Notes: generated by a model from the letters alone, not told the origin. A DNA stretch of 64,000 nucleotides from an uncultured Butyricicoccus sp. (GCF_944381005.1 NZ_CALWJM010000003.1:1-64000); one strand, 5' to 3'; numbered from the stretch's first letter, positions 1-8,641 are shown. Numbers and translations are program-made.

Positions 1-51
1 TGGGCATATCCGTCACCCCCACTAGTATTTTACCTCATAACTCTATATTTG

Positions 52-384
52 TCAGGTTTTGTTAGGCACTCTTAATACATAGAGGTAAAAAAACAAATCA
101 TCTCTGAATTTTCTGAGAAGAACATAGGAGTCAGCTATATTGCCATATTCAATACACAATAACATACTTGAAAATGTTTGTGTTGCAGATTGGAGGATAC
201 AATAGCAATCAAGTGTTACTAAGCCATTGGACGTATGGATTGCTTTAAAGTTTTGGTTAAATGTAAGAATATATAGTTGTTCGAAAAAAATCTTTATTTT
301 TTTTAATTTAAGTAGTAGATAGTTCCAGTCTTGGTTGGTTGAAAAGTAATATTTATTTTCCAGCATAAAGTCATCTAATTGCAT
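52..384 (-). CDS. Hypothetical protein, AT-rich, probably C-terminally truncated
   Basis: About 110 residues if the ATG at 384 is used; it has a GAGGA element about nine bases upstream, whereas the longer reading from a TTG at 411 has no ribosome-binding site. I do not recognise the family with certainty. The C-terminal part (LLRKFRDDLFFYLYVLRV) resembles a segment found inside longer hypothetical proteins of Firmicutes and Bacteroidetes that are often linked to mobile DNA, so this copy may have lost its C-terminal half; that comparison is from memory. Base composition is far more AT-rich than the housekeeping genes in the window, consistent with acquisition by transfer. Function unknown. Confidence 0.4.
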   Translation of the reverse strand: MQLDDFMLENKYYFSTNQDWNYLLLKLKKIKIFFEQLYILTFNQNFKAIHTSNGLVTLDCYCILQSATQTFSSMLLCIEYGNIADSYVLLRKFRDDLFFYLYVLRVPNKT

Positions 385-542
385 AAATGTTTTCCTCATA
401 TAAAAGTTCAAGTTAAGTGGTATTTGTATTTTTATGCATACAATATTAGCTATTTATAGATTTTATGTTCCAGCAGCTTTCCAGCATCTAATATCTACAA
501 ATATACGTTTTTTGACCACTCAAAAAAATATATAACAAAAAA

Positions 543-590
543 GACCACTGCATTATCTTCCTTGAAAGGTTTGATAATTAGTGGTCTTTT
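543..590 (-). terminator. Rho-independent terminator after tRNA-Arg
   Basis: Inverted repeat GACCACT (543-549) / AGTGGTC (580-586) with A-runs and T-runs on both outer sides, so it could work in both directions. On the minus strand it lies downstream of tRNA-Arg and ends in a T-run. The loop is long (about 30 bases) but contains further short complementarity (ATTATC / GATAAT). Confidence 0.65.
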
Positions 591-634
591 TCGGTTTTTA
601 CAACATCTAAAGTCATAAATGTTGCGTATTTATT

Positions 635-711
635 TGGCACGCCCGAAGGGACTCGAACCCCCAACATTCAGAACCGGAATCTGACGCTCTATCCAATTGA
701 ACTACGGACGC
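635..711 (-). tRNA. tRNA-Arg (anticodon CCG)
   Basis: Cloverleaf on the minus strand: acceptor GCGTCCG pairs with CGGGCGT (two G-T wobbles), anticodon stem CAGA/TCTG with loop TTCCGGT gives anticodon CCG, and the T loop is GTTCGAGTC. The 3' CCA is encoded at 635-637. It reads CGG arginine codons. It has its own promoter upstream and a hairpin terminator downstream. Confidence 0.95.
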
Positions 712-723
712 TTGTGCTTATTT

Positions 724-752
724 ATTATAGCAAATACAGTTTATTTTGTAAA
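724..752 (-). promoter_or_regulatory. Sigma-70-type promoter for tRNA-Arg
   Basis: On the minus strand: -35 TTTACA (747-752), 17-base spacer, -10 TATAAT (724-729), ending 12 bases before the tRNA 5' end. Confidence 0.8.
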
Positions 753-799
753 GGGTTTATGGATATACTTTTTGCAGTAAGCGAAAGTCTGAGGCATGA

Positions 800-828
800 T
801 TGACAGGCCATAACAATTGCGTTACTAT
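800..828 (+). promoter_or_regulatory. Promoter for the YitT-like gene
   Basis: -35 TTGACA (800-805), 17-base spacer, -10 TACTAT (823-828). Because it covers the upstream in-frame start at 800, it supports the internal ATG at 860 as the real start. Confidence 0.75.
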
Positions 829-859
829 AGGAGTACGTTTGAGAAGGAAGGTGTTTGGA

Positions 860-1720
860 ATGTCCAAAAAAACAAGGGAATTTGTATTAGATTTGCTTGC
901 GGATATGATAGGTGGTCTCTTTTATGGGTTGGGTATTTACACATTTGCAAAGACAGCAAATTTTGCACCTGGCGGCATTTCTGGCCTTGCGTTGATTATT
1001 CATCATTTGTGGGATGTGCCCATTGGTATTGTGACATTGGTGCTGAATGTACCGGTAATTTTGCTCAGCTACCGTTTGTTGGGCAAACGATTTTTATTGA
1101 AAAGCATACGTTCCATGATTTCTTGTACAGTATTTGTTGATTTCTTATTGCCGATGGTGTCTCCGCCCTATATGGGAAGTGCATTATTAGCAGCGCTCTA
1201 TTCGGGCTTGTTTTTAGGAGCGGGCATGGCTTTGCTGTATATGCGTGGTTCTTCATCTGGAGGGGCAGATTTTCTTACCATGTCGGTAAAGGCGTTAAGA
1301 CCACATATGTCGCTTGGTGCGGTCACGATGATAATTGATTTGATTATTATTTTGTTGGGATGGCCTGTATTTGGCAATATTGATTCGGTCTTGTACGGTG
1401 TGGTTGCAACCGGTGTGACTTCGATAGTAATTGATAAGATTATGTATGGATTGGGAGCAGGCAAGCTCATTATCATTATTACCAATCATGGGCAGGCCGT
1501 TGCAGACCATATTGCGCAAGCGATTGACAGAGGTTCTACTCTGATTCGAGCGGTTGGCACTTACACGGGGCGTGACCGTCAGGTGCTTTTGTGCGCCTGC
1601 AATAAATCGCAGGCATTGAAAGTGCGGTCTGCTGCACATGAGGTGGATAAGGATGCGTTTGTTATGATTACGGAAACGAGTGAGGTTTACGGAGAAGGGT
1701 TTATCGAGAGCGGCAAGTAA
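860..1720 (+). CDS. YitT family membrane protein (DUF161/DUF2179)
   Basis: 286-residue integral membrane protein. The N-terminal two thirds hold about five hydrophobic segments with the family's glycine-rich patches (FAPGGISGLALI near residue 40 and MRGSSSGGADFL near 140). The C-terminal soluble DUF2179 domain (about residues 200-280) contains the typical RGSTLIRAVGTYTG segment. The ATG at 860 is chosen because GAAGGAAGG lies just upstream and the earlier in-frame start overlaps the promoter. It appears monocistronic and ends at its own terminator. The biochemical role of YitT proteins is not established; transport or membrane signalling has been proposed. Confidence 0.9.
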   Translation: MSKKTREFVLDLLADMIGGLFYGLGIYTFAKTANFAPGGISGLALIIHHLWDVPIGIVTLVLNVPVILLSYRLLGKRFLLKSIRSMISCTVFVDFLLPMVSPPYMGSALLAALYSGLFLGAGMALLYMRGSSSGGADFLTMSVKALRPHMSLGAVTMIIDLIIILLGWPVFGNIDSVLYGVVATGVTSIVIDKIMYGLGAGKLIIIITNHGQAVADHIAQAIDRGSTLIRAVGTYTGRDRQVLLCACNKSQALKVRSAAHEVDKDAFVMITETSEVYGEGFIESGK

Positions 1721-1730
1721 TAGCAATAAA

Positions 1731-1758
1731 AAGTTCCGGTTTTATCCGGAACTTTTTT
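1731..1758. terminator. Bidirectional terminator
   Basis: Stem AAGTTCCGG (1731-1739) / CCGGAACTT (1746-1754) flanked by A- and T-runs. It serves the YitT gene on the plus strand and the convergent small gene on the minus strand. Confidence 0.9.
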
Positions 1759-1800
1759 GCATATAGGGATATACATAGAAGCGGGAGCACGTCCGAACGG

Positions 1801-2088
1801 TTATAAAAGTACAGAAGAAGTAAATTCAATTTTTATATTTTGGTCTTTGGTGCGGCTGAATTTTGCTTTATTTCCACCTCCGTCCTCTATGGTCATTTTT
1901 TCCAGCTTATAACCAGCAAAAAAATCAACCGCAGCGTGTTCCAGAAAATAAGGCCATGAATTGTTGCAAGCTGAAGGGGATGTATCGTCGGTGGATACTG
2001 GTAAAATAGGTGCAGTGGGGTGGTCAGATGGGTCGATAGTGCCATCCGATGGCAGAGCAGCATTGATTTCGGGTGTAATTGCATCCAT
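1801..2088 (-). CDS. Small protein of unknown function, 95 aa
   Basis: Supported by a TGGAGG ribosome-binding site ten bases before the ATG and by a convergent terminator after its stop. The N-terminal half (about residues 1-45) is rich in Pro, Thr, Ser and Asp and probably disordered. The C-terminal half (YKLEKMTIEDGGGNKAKFSR and on) looks like beta-strand protein. No signal peptide, membrane segment or recognisable motif is visible. A plus-strand reading at 1961-2236 overlaps it but lacks a ribosome-binding site, so the minus-strand call is preferred. I do not recognise the family. Confidence 0.5.
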   Translation of the reverse strand: MDAITPEINAALPSDGTIDPSDHPTAPILPVSTDDTSPSACNNSWPYFLEHAAVDFFAGYKLEKMTIEDGGGNKAKFSRTKDQNIKIEFTSSVLL

Positions 2089-2346
2089 AGGTAAAGAACC
2101 TCCAAAGGTGATTTTGATAGAGATTGTTGAAACAATAACACAATATGAGGTAAAAAAACAAGTGATTTTGGGCGAATGGTTTGGAATAAAAGGTTACAAA
2201 TTGACGCTGCACAATCGGAAAAATGCAGGAAGATAGCTGGTTCTGGGCACTTGCTTTGCGATAAAAGCTATGGTACGCTTAAAGAAACAATTGTTCATCG
2301 ATGCCATATCGATAGGGTGGAGCATCAATAGAGGAGAGAAATAAAT

Positions 2347-2781
2347 ATGACTTCCAAACCATTCGTGCCGTATGAGATGAAAACCAGTATTATCCATGTA
2401 CTGTCCTATGAGGATAAGAAATTGGAAGGATATCTGGAAAGCGCGTTTTTTTAAAGGCAGGCGATACTTTTCTAACCTGACACAGATGATTTTTTGGTTG
2501 AAGAATTGCTGGATGCCATGATATACCCGTCTCGGGTTACCAGTTTGCGTAGTTTTACGACCCGAACAACCCGCCGGACAGCGCAAGAAAATGAAGAAAA
2601 GCCCATTGCAAGTTTTCGGTTGAGCGTACTGTTTCGCCAAAATGCCAGTTGGCAGGGCAATATTCAGTGGATGGAAGATAAAAAGGTGATACCGTTTCGC
2701 AGCGTTTTGGAACTGATACAACTAATAGACACCGGATTGGCGGCGTTTGATACCCGTGATGACAAAACATCAAAAAAATAA
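2347..2781 (+). pseudogene. Uncharacterised ~143-aa protein gene with two compensating frameshifts
   Basis: An AGAGGAGAG ribosome-binding site precedes ATG 2347 and the frame reads MTSKPFVPYEMKTSIIHVLS up to a stop at 2452 inside a T7 run (2446-2452). Removing one T continues into GRRYFSNLTQMIF in the next frame; adding one T at the T6 run (2490-2495) returns to the original frame (LVEELLDAMIYPSR) through a conserved-looking C-terminus with RQNASWQGNIQW and FRSVLELIQLIDTG. The rebuilt protein is continuous. I associate the SWQG/FRSxLEL pattern with small hypothetical proteins of gut Firmicutes; no function is known to me. This is either a decayed gene or paired homopolymer errors in the sequence. 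Confidence 0.6.
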
Positions 2782-2791
2782 AAATTAGGGA

Positions 2792-2820
2792 TTGACTTTT
2801 GTGGTGAGAGCTTGTATAAT
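2792..2820 (+). promoter_or_regulatory. Promoter for tRNA-Gln copy 1
   Basis: -35 TTGACT (2792-2797), 17-base spacer, -10 TATAAT (2815-2820), about 33 bases before the tRNA. Confidence 0.85.
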
Positions 2821-2853
2821 ATGAAAAGTCGATTGAGACAAATAAAATTTGAT

Positions 2854-2927
2854 AGCCGGATTGTGTAATGGTAGCACGACAGACTCTGACTCTGTTTGTC
2901 TGGGTTCGAATCCTTGTCCGGCTGCCA
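2854..2927 (+). tRNA. tRNA-Gln (anticodon CTG), copy 1
   Basis: 74 bases with encoded CCA. Acceptor AGCCGGA pairs fully with TCCGGCT; D stem GTGT/GCAC; anticodon stem ACAGA/TCTGT with loop CTCTGAC gives anticodon CTG; T loop TTCGAAT. It is identical over all 74 bases to the copy at 44766-44839. Confidence 0.95.
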
Positions 2928-2930
2928 CTA

Positions 2931-2956
2931 AAAACCGCTGATTTTTCAGCGGTTTT
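2931..2956 (+). terminator. Terminator after tRNA-Gln copy 1
   Basis: Stem AAAACCGCTGA / TCAGCGGTTTT followed by a T-run (to 2956). Confidence 0.9.
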
Positions 2957-3152
2957 TTCTTTTCTATAAAAGCTGCTTTACCTGTCAGATGCTGTGCTGG
3001 TGCGCATACAAAAGGGTATATCGCTATCTCAAAACCGCGTAAAAGTGACAAAAATATATTGCTGACAAAACAAGCAGAAACAAAGATTGGCTTGCGTGAT
3101 GTCGGTCTTGACGGGTATAATGACGGTAAACCAGAGCAATGAGGTGGCGTTT

Positions 3153-3920
3153 ATGCAGAAAAAGATAGTTATATTTGCACCGCATCAGGATGATGAGATT
3201 TTGGGTTGTTATCAGGTTATAAAAGAGCAGCCCGAACAGGTGTATGTTGTTTTCTTAACCAATGGTGACTATGAGGGTCGAGACGTGGCACAGACCCGTT
3301 GGCACGAAAGCAATCGTGCATTGGCGCATTTGGGCGTGCCGCAAGACCATGTGATAGCGCTGGGCTATGCAGATACCGGTATGAAGCGTGAAATTAGCTT
3401 TTTGTGGCGGTTGTGGCATGGCGAGCCGCAAAATTTGATTGCTTCTCCGGTGAGTGCCCACACCTATCATCCAGATGGCGGTGTGGAATATCATCAGAAA
3501 AAGTGGGGGGCACATGCGGCCTATACCAAACTGGCTGTACTTGCCGATGTGCGTGCGGTGTTGGAAGAATTGCGGCCTGACGTGATTTACCTGCCAAATG
3601 AAGATGATGTGCATGGAGACCATGCGGCAACCCCGTTGTTTGTGTGCAGTGCATTGGAGCAAATAGAAGGCTATGAGCCTGTGTTGTACCGCTATCATGT
3701 ACATGGCGGAGATGATGAGCATTGGCCCAATCGAACCGGCGATGTCTTTGGAAAACCGTTCAATATGGAAGAAAGCCAGTGGGCGGAGCGTATCCGTATT
3801 CCGGTTGATGACCAAGCAGATTACTTGGAGACGCTCAAGATGTTTGTTTCCCAGTGGGAAGATGAAGCATACATGACAGCGTTTATTAAAAAAGAGCAGA
3901 TTTTTTATCATCAGAAATAA
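3153..3920 (+). CDS. PIG-L family deacetylase (LmbE-like)
   Basis: 255 residues. The N-terminus carries FAPHQDDEILG, a variant of the family's metal-binding (A/P)HPDDE motif, and a later HGDH segment near residue 155 supplies the third metal ligand. PIG-L enzymes are zinc-dependent N-deacetylases acting on N-acetylglucosaminyl conjugates (GlcNAc-PI, mycothiol or bacillithiol intermediates, or antibiotics); the substrate here is not evident. The start at 3153 is chosen for the GAGGTGG element just before it; an in-frame extension to 3087 has no ribosome-binding site. Soluble, no signal peptide. It stands alone between tRNA-Gln and a convergent DUF1015 gene. Confidence 0.9.
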   Translation: MQKKIVIFAPHQDDEILGCYQVIKEQPEQVYVVFLTNGDYEGRDVAQTRWHESNRALAHLGVPQDHVIALGYADTGMKREISFLWRLWHGEPQNLIASPVSAHTYHPDGGVEYHQKKWGAHAAYTKLAVLADVRAVLEELRPDVIYLPNEDDVHGDHAATPLFVCSALEQIEGYEPVLYRYHVHGGDDEHWPNRTGDVFGKPFNMEESQWAERIRIPVDDQADYLETLKMFVSQWEDEAYMTAFIKKEQIFYHQK

Positions 3921-3924
3921 GCCA

Positions 3925-3952
3925 AAAGCCCTGCCAGAGATGGCAGGGCTTT
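3925..3952. terminator. Bidirectional terminator between convergent genes
   Basis: Stem AAAGCCCTGCCA / TGGCAGGGCTTT with a 4-base loop, between the PIG-L gene (plus) and the DUF1015 gene (minus). Confidence 0.85.
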
Positions 3953-3981
3953 GTGATATGAAAAGTGAAGCTAAAATCGGA

Positions 3982-5289
3982 TTATTTTACGATTTTCCGT
4001 GCTTCCATGTAATAGCGCTTTTCCTGCGCTTCTCCCATCGAGAAGGTCTTGCGCGGAAGAACACCATCCAGAATCACACCGCGGAACAGGTCTTCTTTTG
4101 CCGGGTCGGGCAGCAAAAAGCCCATGTTGCGCGCATCCTGTGCGAGTTCGGCAACCACGTCAGCGCCGTGAATGTAGTCGATGTGAGACTTGGGGTTTTT
4201 CTCCAGAAAATCATCCAGAAAATTCTGGAGAGTTGCAACCGGAAGTGCCCAAGGAGAATCTACAATGCACAGTGTGACTTTTTCGCCGTGGAATAGGCAG
4301 GGGAACGCCTGTACATTGGTGCTGGGCGCGTTCTTGGGGTCGCCGCAGTACGCCATACCGCCGTGAATACGGAAAAATTCGTCGGCTGCTTGGAATACTT
4401 CGCGCGGGTGAATGTGGAAGAGAACGCGGTGAATGCCCTCGATTTCCAAACTGTCATCGTGAATGTTGACCACTTCAGCCAAGACAAAGCGCGCAGGATG
4501 GTCTTGCTGTTCTGCTTCGGACAGAGTCGCCTTGATGCGTTCCCAGTTGGCCTTTGCCGTTGCCATAGAGTGGTTGCCATCGCCAACGGCATAGGGTAGA
4601 ACAGCGCGATTGTCAGACAAGCCATATTTCTTGCGGAACGCATCCGGGTCGGACAGGGTATCCAAACGAGCAATCAATGCGGCGGTCTCATCGCCTTCGG
4701 GCACGAACCAGCCGGTTACATGACCGCCATCCAGCATCAGGTCGGTATCGTAGGCCTTGCGGAACGAATCTTTTTTTGTAAAGAGCGGTTCCAAAATGGT
4801 GCGGGAGGGGTCGTCGATGAGCAGCATAATATGGGGCAGTTCGAGCGAAGCGCCTTCGCGCACAGCCAGACGCGGCGGGATGCGTTCGACGACGGTTTTT
4901 TCGGTTGGGCGAATCAGCGACTGGGAGCCGGGGTTATAGTCGTAGGCTTCCAAGTCGAATGCCAATACTACGCCACGGCGCGTGCCCGAAGCGGTGGTGC
5001 GCTCGACCAACATCATGCCGGGGGCGTATTCGGTTAAGGTGCCATCCTGTTGATAGTCGGTCATGGTTTGCTGGATAGCGGCGGTGCGCTGGGCGACATC
5101 GGGCTGTTCCAGATAGATTTCGGGGAGTGTCAGGCGAAGTGTAGACGGCGCATCGCCTACATAAGCATCTGCTTTTTCCCAGTAATCTGGCTGAGAAGTA
5201 TATTGGTCACACGCGATGACGGCCCATTTGGAAAGGTCTAAACCGTCGCGCGGCATGAGCAGTTTGGGAAGTCGGACAGGGGTATACAT
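3982..5289 (-). CDS. DUF1015 family protein
   Basis: 435 residues, the usual length of this conserved bacterial family. Visible family features are the N-terminal RLPKLLMPRDG region with WAVIACDQYTSQ, the strongly conserved GDGNHS motif near residue 240, and an HDDSLEIEGIHRV segment after it. No membrane segments. A GGAGG sits nine bases before the ATG. In many Firmicutes DUF1015 genes lie near serine biosynthesis genes, but no such neighbour is present here, and the molecular function remains unknown. Transcribed away from the lacI-type gene, with which it shares a 209-base intergenic region. Confidence 0.9.
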   Translation of the reverse strand: MYTPVRLPKLLMPRDGLDLSKWAVIACDQYTSQPDYWEKADAYVGDAPSTLRLTLPEIYLEQPDVAQRTAAIQQTMTDYQQDGTLTEYAPGMMLVERTTASGTRRGVVLAFDLEAYDYNPGSQSLIRPTEKTVVERIPPRLAVREGASLELPHIMLLIDDPSRTILEPLFTKKDSFRKAYDTDLMLDGGHVTGWFVPEGDETAALIARLDTLSDPDAFRKKYGLSDNRAVLPYAVGDGNHSMATAKANWERIKATLSEAEQQDHPARFVLAEVVNIHDDSLEIEGIHRVLFHIHPREVFQAADEFFRIHGGMAYCGDPKNAPSTNVQAFPCLFHGEKVTLCIVDSPWALPVATLQNFLDDFLEKNPKSHIDYIHGADVVAELAQDARNMGFLLPDPAKEDLFRGVILDGVLPRKTFSMGEAQEKRYYMEARKIVK

Positions 5290-5431
5290 AAGAAAAAACC
5301 TCCAATATCGGGAATGGGCGGTGTGAGCCGCTGCCCGGCGCTTTCAAAAAAACCGGGTGTCTAGGTACATTTTAACAGGATAGAGAGATAAAAGCAATGG
5401 AAAGCCGGAAACTTCTGGAGGTAAGCGCCGT

Positions 5432-5460
5432 TTGACGGTACACGTTGCGCGTGATACAAT
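5432..5460 (+). promoter_or_regulatory. Promoter for the LacI-type regulator
   Basis: -35 TTGACG (5432-5437), 17-base spacer, -10 TACAAT (5455-5460). Confidence 0.7.
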
Positions 5461-5498
5461 GGATACAATCTGATTTGTAACAAGGAGGAGGGAAACGC

Positions 5499-6491
5499 AT
5501 GACAATTGCGGAGATTGCAACCCGTGCAGGGGTTTCAAAAACCGCTGTTTCGCGCTATCTCAATGATGGATATGTCAGCGCCGAAAAACGCGAAGCCATT
5601 CGCAAGGCGATAGAAGAAACTGGGTATGTGCCGTCCCGTCAAGCGCAGATGCTGCGTACAGGACAAAGTGGGCTGATTGGTGTCGTGTTACCCCGTATTG
5701 ATTCGGAGTCTATCGGTCGTGTTGTGCGCGGTATTTCGCGCGTGTTGAGTAAAAGCCGGTTTCAGCTATTGTTGGCCAATACAGAAAATCATGAGCAAAA
5801 AGAGCTGGAATACTTGGAAGTATTCCGAAAAGGGCATGTAGACGGTATTTTGCTGATTGCGACCATACTCACGCCGGCACATCGGCGTGCAATCCGAGAG
5901 TGTCAAGTACCGGTTGTGGCAGTTGGGCAGTATTTATCAGAGGTATCGTGCGTATATCACGATGACTGCGGCGCAGCGCACGCACTGACCAAAGAATTGA
6001 TTGCGGCGGGTTGTACAAAGATTGCGTATCTAGGTGTTACAACACGAGATAAAGCGGCGGGTCTGGCGCGTAAACAGGGATTTCAGCAGGCGATGGAAGA
6101 AGCTGGGCTTTTGGTCGAGGATGCGCGCATGGAATTGTGCGATTTCTCGGTGGAGAGTGGCGAGGAAGCCTGTGTGCGCTTGATAGAGCGCGGCACGCCG
6201 TTTGATGGTGTTTTCTGTGCAACCGATTCCATAGCAGTAGGTGCAATGCGTGCGTTGCAGGAGCGGGGCAAACAGATACCGCAGACGGTTAAAGTGGTAG
6301 GGGTTGGACATTCTCGCATTTCGGGATTGGTGCAGCCGCGATTGACCACAGCACATTATTTTTACGAAAAAAGCGGAGAAGAAGCCGCGCGAATTTTGCT
6401 GGAAATTATCGAAAGCGGCGTGGATATGCGCCAGCAAATCAAACTTGGGTATGATATTGTGCACCGTCAGAGCACAGAACGGTGCGAATAA
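5499..6491 (+). CDS. scrR: LacI family transcriptional repressor, probable sucrose regulator
   Basis: 330 residues. The N-terminal LacI helix-turn-helix is clear (TIAEIATRAGVSKTAVSRYL, residues 2-21) with the hinge region ending near residue 60, followed by a periplasmic-binding-protein-like effector domain (IGVVLPRIDSES to the C-terminus). An AAGGAGGAGGG site precedes the ATG. The sucrose role is inferred from context: a sucrose-type PTS permease and a GH32 hydrolase follow in the same direction, and a LacI-type palindrome lies in the promoter of those genes. Family knowledge: ScrR repressors are released by fructose or phosphorylated fructose. A terminator after it suggests separate transcription from scrAB. 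Confidence 0.85.
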   Translation: MTIAEIATRAGVSKTAVSRYLNDGYVSAEKREAIRKAIEETGYVPSRQAQMLRTGQSGLIGVVLPRIDSESIGRVVRGISRVLSKSRFQLLLANTENHEQKELEYLEVFRKGHVDGILLIATILTPAHRRAIRECQVPVVAVGQYLSEVSCVYHDDCGAAHALTKELIAAGCTKIAYLGVTTRDKAAGLARKQGFQQAMEEAGLLVEDARMELCDFSVESGEEACVRLIERGTPFDGVFCATDSIAVGAMRALQERGKQIPQTVKVVGVGHSRISGLVQPRLTTAHYFYEKSGEEAARILLEIIESGVDMRQQIKLGYDIVHRQSTERCE

Positions 6492-6510
6492 GGACGGGAA
6501 ATGATTGCAC

Positions 6511-6552
6511 AAAGCTGCATTTGAACAGAAGGTTCGGGTGCAGCTTTTTATT
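6511..6552 (+). terminator. Terminator after the sucrose regulator gene
   Basis: AAAGCTGCA (6511-6519) pairs with TGCAGCTTT (6539-6547), then further T residues; the loop is about 19 bases. Confidence 0.65.
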
Positions 6553-6652
6553 TGCGGTTTTCACAAAAAGCAGCGGATAAAATAGGACAGATTGCCGAAT
6601 GATTTGTGAAAGTGCGCAGAAAAGGCGGAGGGAATTTGGAAAGGATGCTCTA

Positions 6653-6681
6653 TTTACAGAATGTGCCAGGTGTGGTATGAT
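6653..6681 (+). promoter_or_regulatory. Promoter for the sucrose PTS operon
   Basis: -35 TTTACA (6653-6658), 17-base spacer, -10 TATGAT (6676-6681). Confidence 0.7.
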
Positions 6682-6693
6682 AACACTAGAAAA

Positions 6694-6707
6694 TGAAATC
6701 GATTTCA
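6694..6707. promoter_or_regulatory. Predicted ScrR operator
   Basis: Perfect 14-base palindrome TGAAATCGATTTCA with the central CG typical of LacI-family operators. It lies 12 bases after the -10 box of the PTS promoter, where a bound repressor would block transcription. The binding protein is inferred to be the adjacent LacI-type regulator. Confidence 0.75.
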
Positions 6708-6748
6708 CAAAGGATTAAAAATATTGCACTGGAAGAGGAGAGAAAATT

Positions 6749-8641
6749 ATGGACTATCGCAAAGCAGCCCGTGATGTGCTGGAAGCGATTGGCGGGGCCG
6801 GAAATGTGGTATCAGCGGCGCACTGTGCAACCCGTCTGCGTCTGGTCATTGCAGATAACAGCAAGGTGAACAAGCAATCCTTGGAAAATGGAGAAGGGGT
6901 CAAAGGCGTTTTTGAAGCGCAGGGACAATTACAGATTATCTTTGGAACTGGCATTGTCAACAAAGTATATGATGCGTTTATTGACCTTGGGGGAATCGAA
7001 GCAGCCAGCAAGGAAGATGTGAAAGCAGCGGCAGCGCAAAAAGGTAACTGGTTCCAGCGGTTCATTAAGACGTTAGGTGATATTTTCGTACCGATTATTC
7101 CGGCAATTGTTGCGTCTGGTTTCTTAATGGGTATCATGGAATCGCTGAATTTCATGAACAACAATGGCTTTTTGAGCATTGATACCGGAAGTTCAATTTA
7201 TGTGTTTGCAACCTTATTTGCCAATACAGCTTATACATTTTTGCCTATTTTGATAGCCTATTCTGCTGCTAAGGTCTTTGGGGGCAATCCCTTCCTTGGC
7301 GCGGTTATCGGTATGATTATGATTCACCCGAATTTGCAAAACGCCTGGACGATTGCAACCGAGGGCGTACATGTCATGCAGCCGGTGTTCGGTGGGCTGT
7401 ATGAAGTACCACTCGTTGGTTATCAGGGACACGTCATTCCGGTCATGATTGCGGTTTGGGTCATGTGTACCATCGAGAAAAAGCTACACAAAATTGTGCC
7501 GCCCATGTTTGATTTGTTCGTAACCCCGTTGGTATCGGTCTTTGTGACCGGCTATCTGACACTTGCAGCGATTGGCCCGGTGTTTACGTTCGTTGAAACC
7601 AATCTCATCAACGGTATCCAGTGGCTGATTGCCATTCCCTTTGGTATCGGTTCGTTCTTAATGGGTGGCTTGTATGCAACAACCGTTGTTTCGGGTATCC
7701 ATCACATGTACACCATTATTGATTTGGGTCAGTTAGGAGAATATGGTGTGACCTATTGGCTTCCGCTGGCTTCGGCGGCCAACGTCGCACAGGGCGCGGC
7801 AGCACTTGCCGTTGCGCTCAAAACATGCGATAAAAAATTAAAGTCGATGGCGCTTCCGGCTTCGCTTTCGGCGTTCATGGGTATTACAGAACCGGCTATT
7901 TTCGGTGTAAACATGCGTTTCTTCCGTCCGTTTATCGCCGGTTCAATCGGTGGTGCGTGCGGTGCGCTGTATGCCTCTATTGTGCATCTGGGTGCAACGG
8001 GAACGGGTGTTACCGGTATATTCGGTATTCTGCTGCACTTACATCGCCCGACACAGTACATTATTACCATTGGAATTGCAGCCGCTGTGGCATTTGTGCT
8101 GTCATGGTTGTTTGGCTTGCAAAATGCGTCTGAATCGCGTACTTCGGAGTCTGCACACACCGAAACCACACAGGCACAAGTTGAACAGACCAAAGAATTG
8201 TCCATCGGTGCACCGGTGGAGGGCGTTGCCGTTTCGCTCAGCGAAACCAATGACCAGACCTTTGCAGATGAACTCTTGGGCAAAGGTATTGCCATCCGTC
8301 CCGCAGTTGGACAGGTCACAGCGCCTTGTGATGGCACAGTTAATGCCCTGATGGGACATGCCGTTGGTTTGAGCTGTGATAATGGTGCGGAACTGCTCAT
8401 TCATGTGGGCATCAATACGGTTGAACTTCATGGAAAGCATTATACTGCACATGTGCAGGAAGGACAGCATGTTCACGCAGGCGATGCGCTGCTTACATTT
8501 GATATGCAGGCCATTCAAGATGCAGGATATCCGGTCATTACGCCGGTTATCGTGACCAATTCGGACGACTTTGCACAGGTGGAAACACGAACAGGTGCGG
8601 TAAAAGTGGGAGAACCGCTTTTGATGCTGCGCCGCGGATAA
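6749..8641 (+). CDS. scrA: Sucrose-specific PTS permease, EIIBCA fusion
   Basis: 630 residues with three PTS domains. The EIIB domain (about 1-90) has the phosphorylation cysteine at residue 26 in the AAHCATRLR motif. The EIIC membrane domain (about 105-455) has multiple transmembrane segments and GITEPAIFGVN near 375. A Thr/Ser/Glu-rich linker leads to a glucose-type EIIA domain (about 490-625) with the active histidine at residue 552 in LIHVGINTVEL. It imports sucrose as sucrose-6-phosphate. Sucrose specificity is inferred from the neighbouring LacI-type regulator and GH32 hydrolase; trehalose or beta-glucoside permeases share the architecture. Confidence 0.88.
   Translation: MDYRKAARDVLEAIGGAGNVVSAAHCATRLRLVIADNSKVNKQSLENGEGVKGVFEAQGQLQIIFGTGIVNKVYDAFIDLGGIEAASKEDVKAAAAQKGNWFQRFIKTLGDIFVPIIPAIVASGFLMGIMESLNFMNNNGFLSIDTGSSIYVFATLFANTAYTFLPILIAYSAAKVFGGNPFLGAVIGMIMIHPNLQNAWTIATEGVHVMQPVFGGLYEVPLVGYQGHVIPVMIAVWVMCTIEKKLHKIVPPMFDLFVTPLVSVFVTGYLTLAAIGPVFTFVETNLINGIQWLIAIPFGIGSFLMGGLYATTVVSGIHHMYTIIDLGQLGEYGVTYWLPLASAANVAQGAAALAVALKTCDKKLKSMALPASLSAFMGITEPAIFGVNMRFFRPFIAGSIGGACGALYASIVHLGATGTGVTGIFGILLHLHRPTQYIITIGIAAAVAFVLSWLFGLQNASESRTSESAHTETTQAQVEQTKELSIGAPVEGVAVSLSETNDQTFADELLGKGIAIRPAVGQVTAPCDGTVNALMGHAVGLSCDNGAELLIHVGINTVELHGKHYTAHVQEGQHVHAGDALLTFDMQAIQDAGYPVITPVIVTNSDDFAQVETRTGAVKVGEPLLMLRRG

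Noticed and set aside
1961..2236. Plus-strand frame of 91 codons overlapping the 95-aa minus gene
   Set aside because: No ribosome-binding site, and the minus-strand gene has both a good site and a convergent terminator.
2854..2927. tRNA-Gln copies as phage attachment-site pair for the cassette at 42001-44617
   Set aside because: Both copies are complete genes with their own promoters and lie 42 kb apart with core genes between; no integrase is present.
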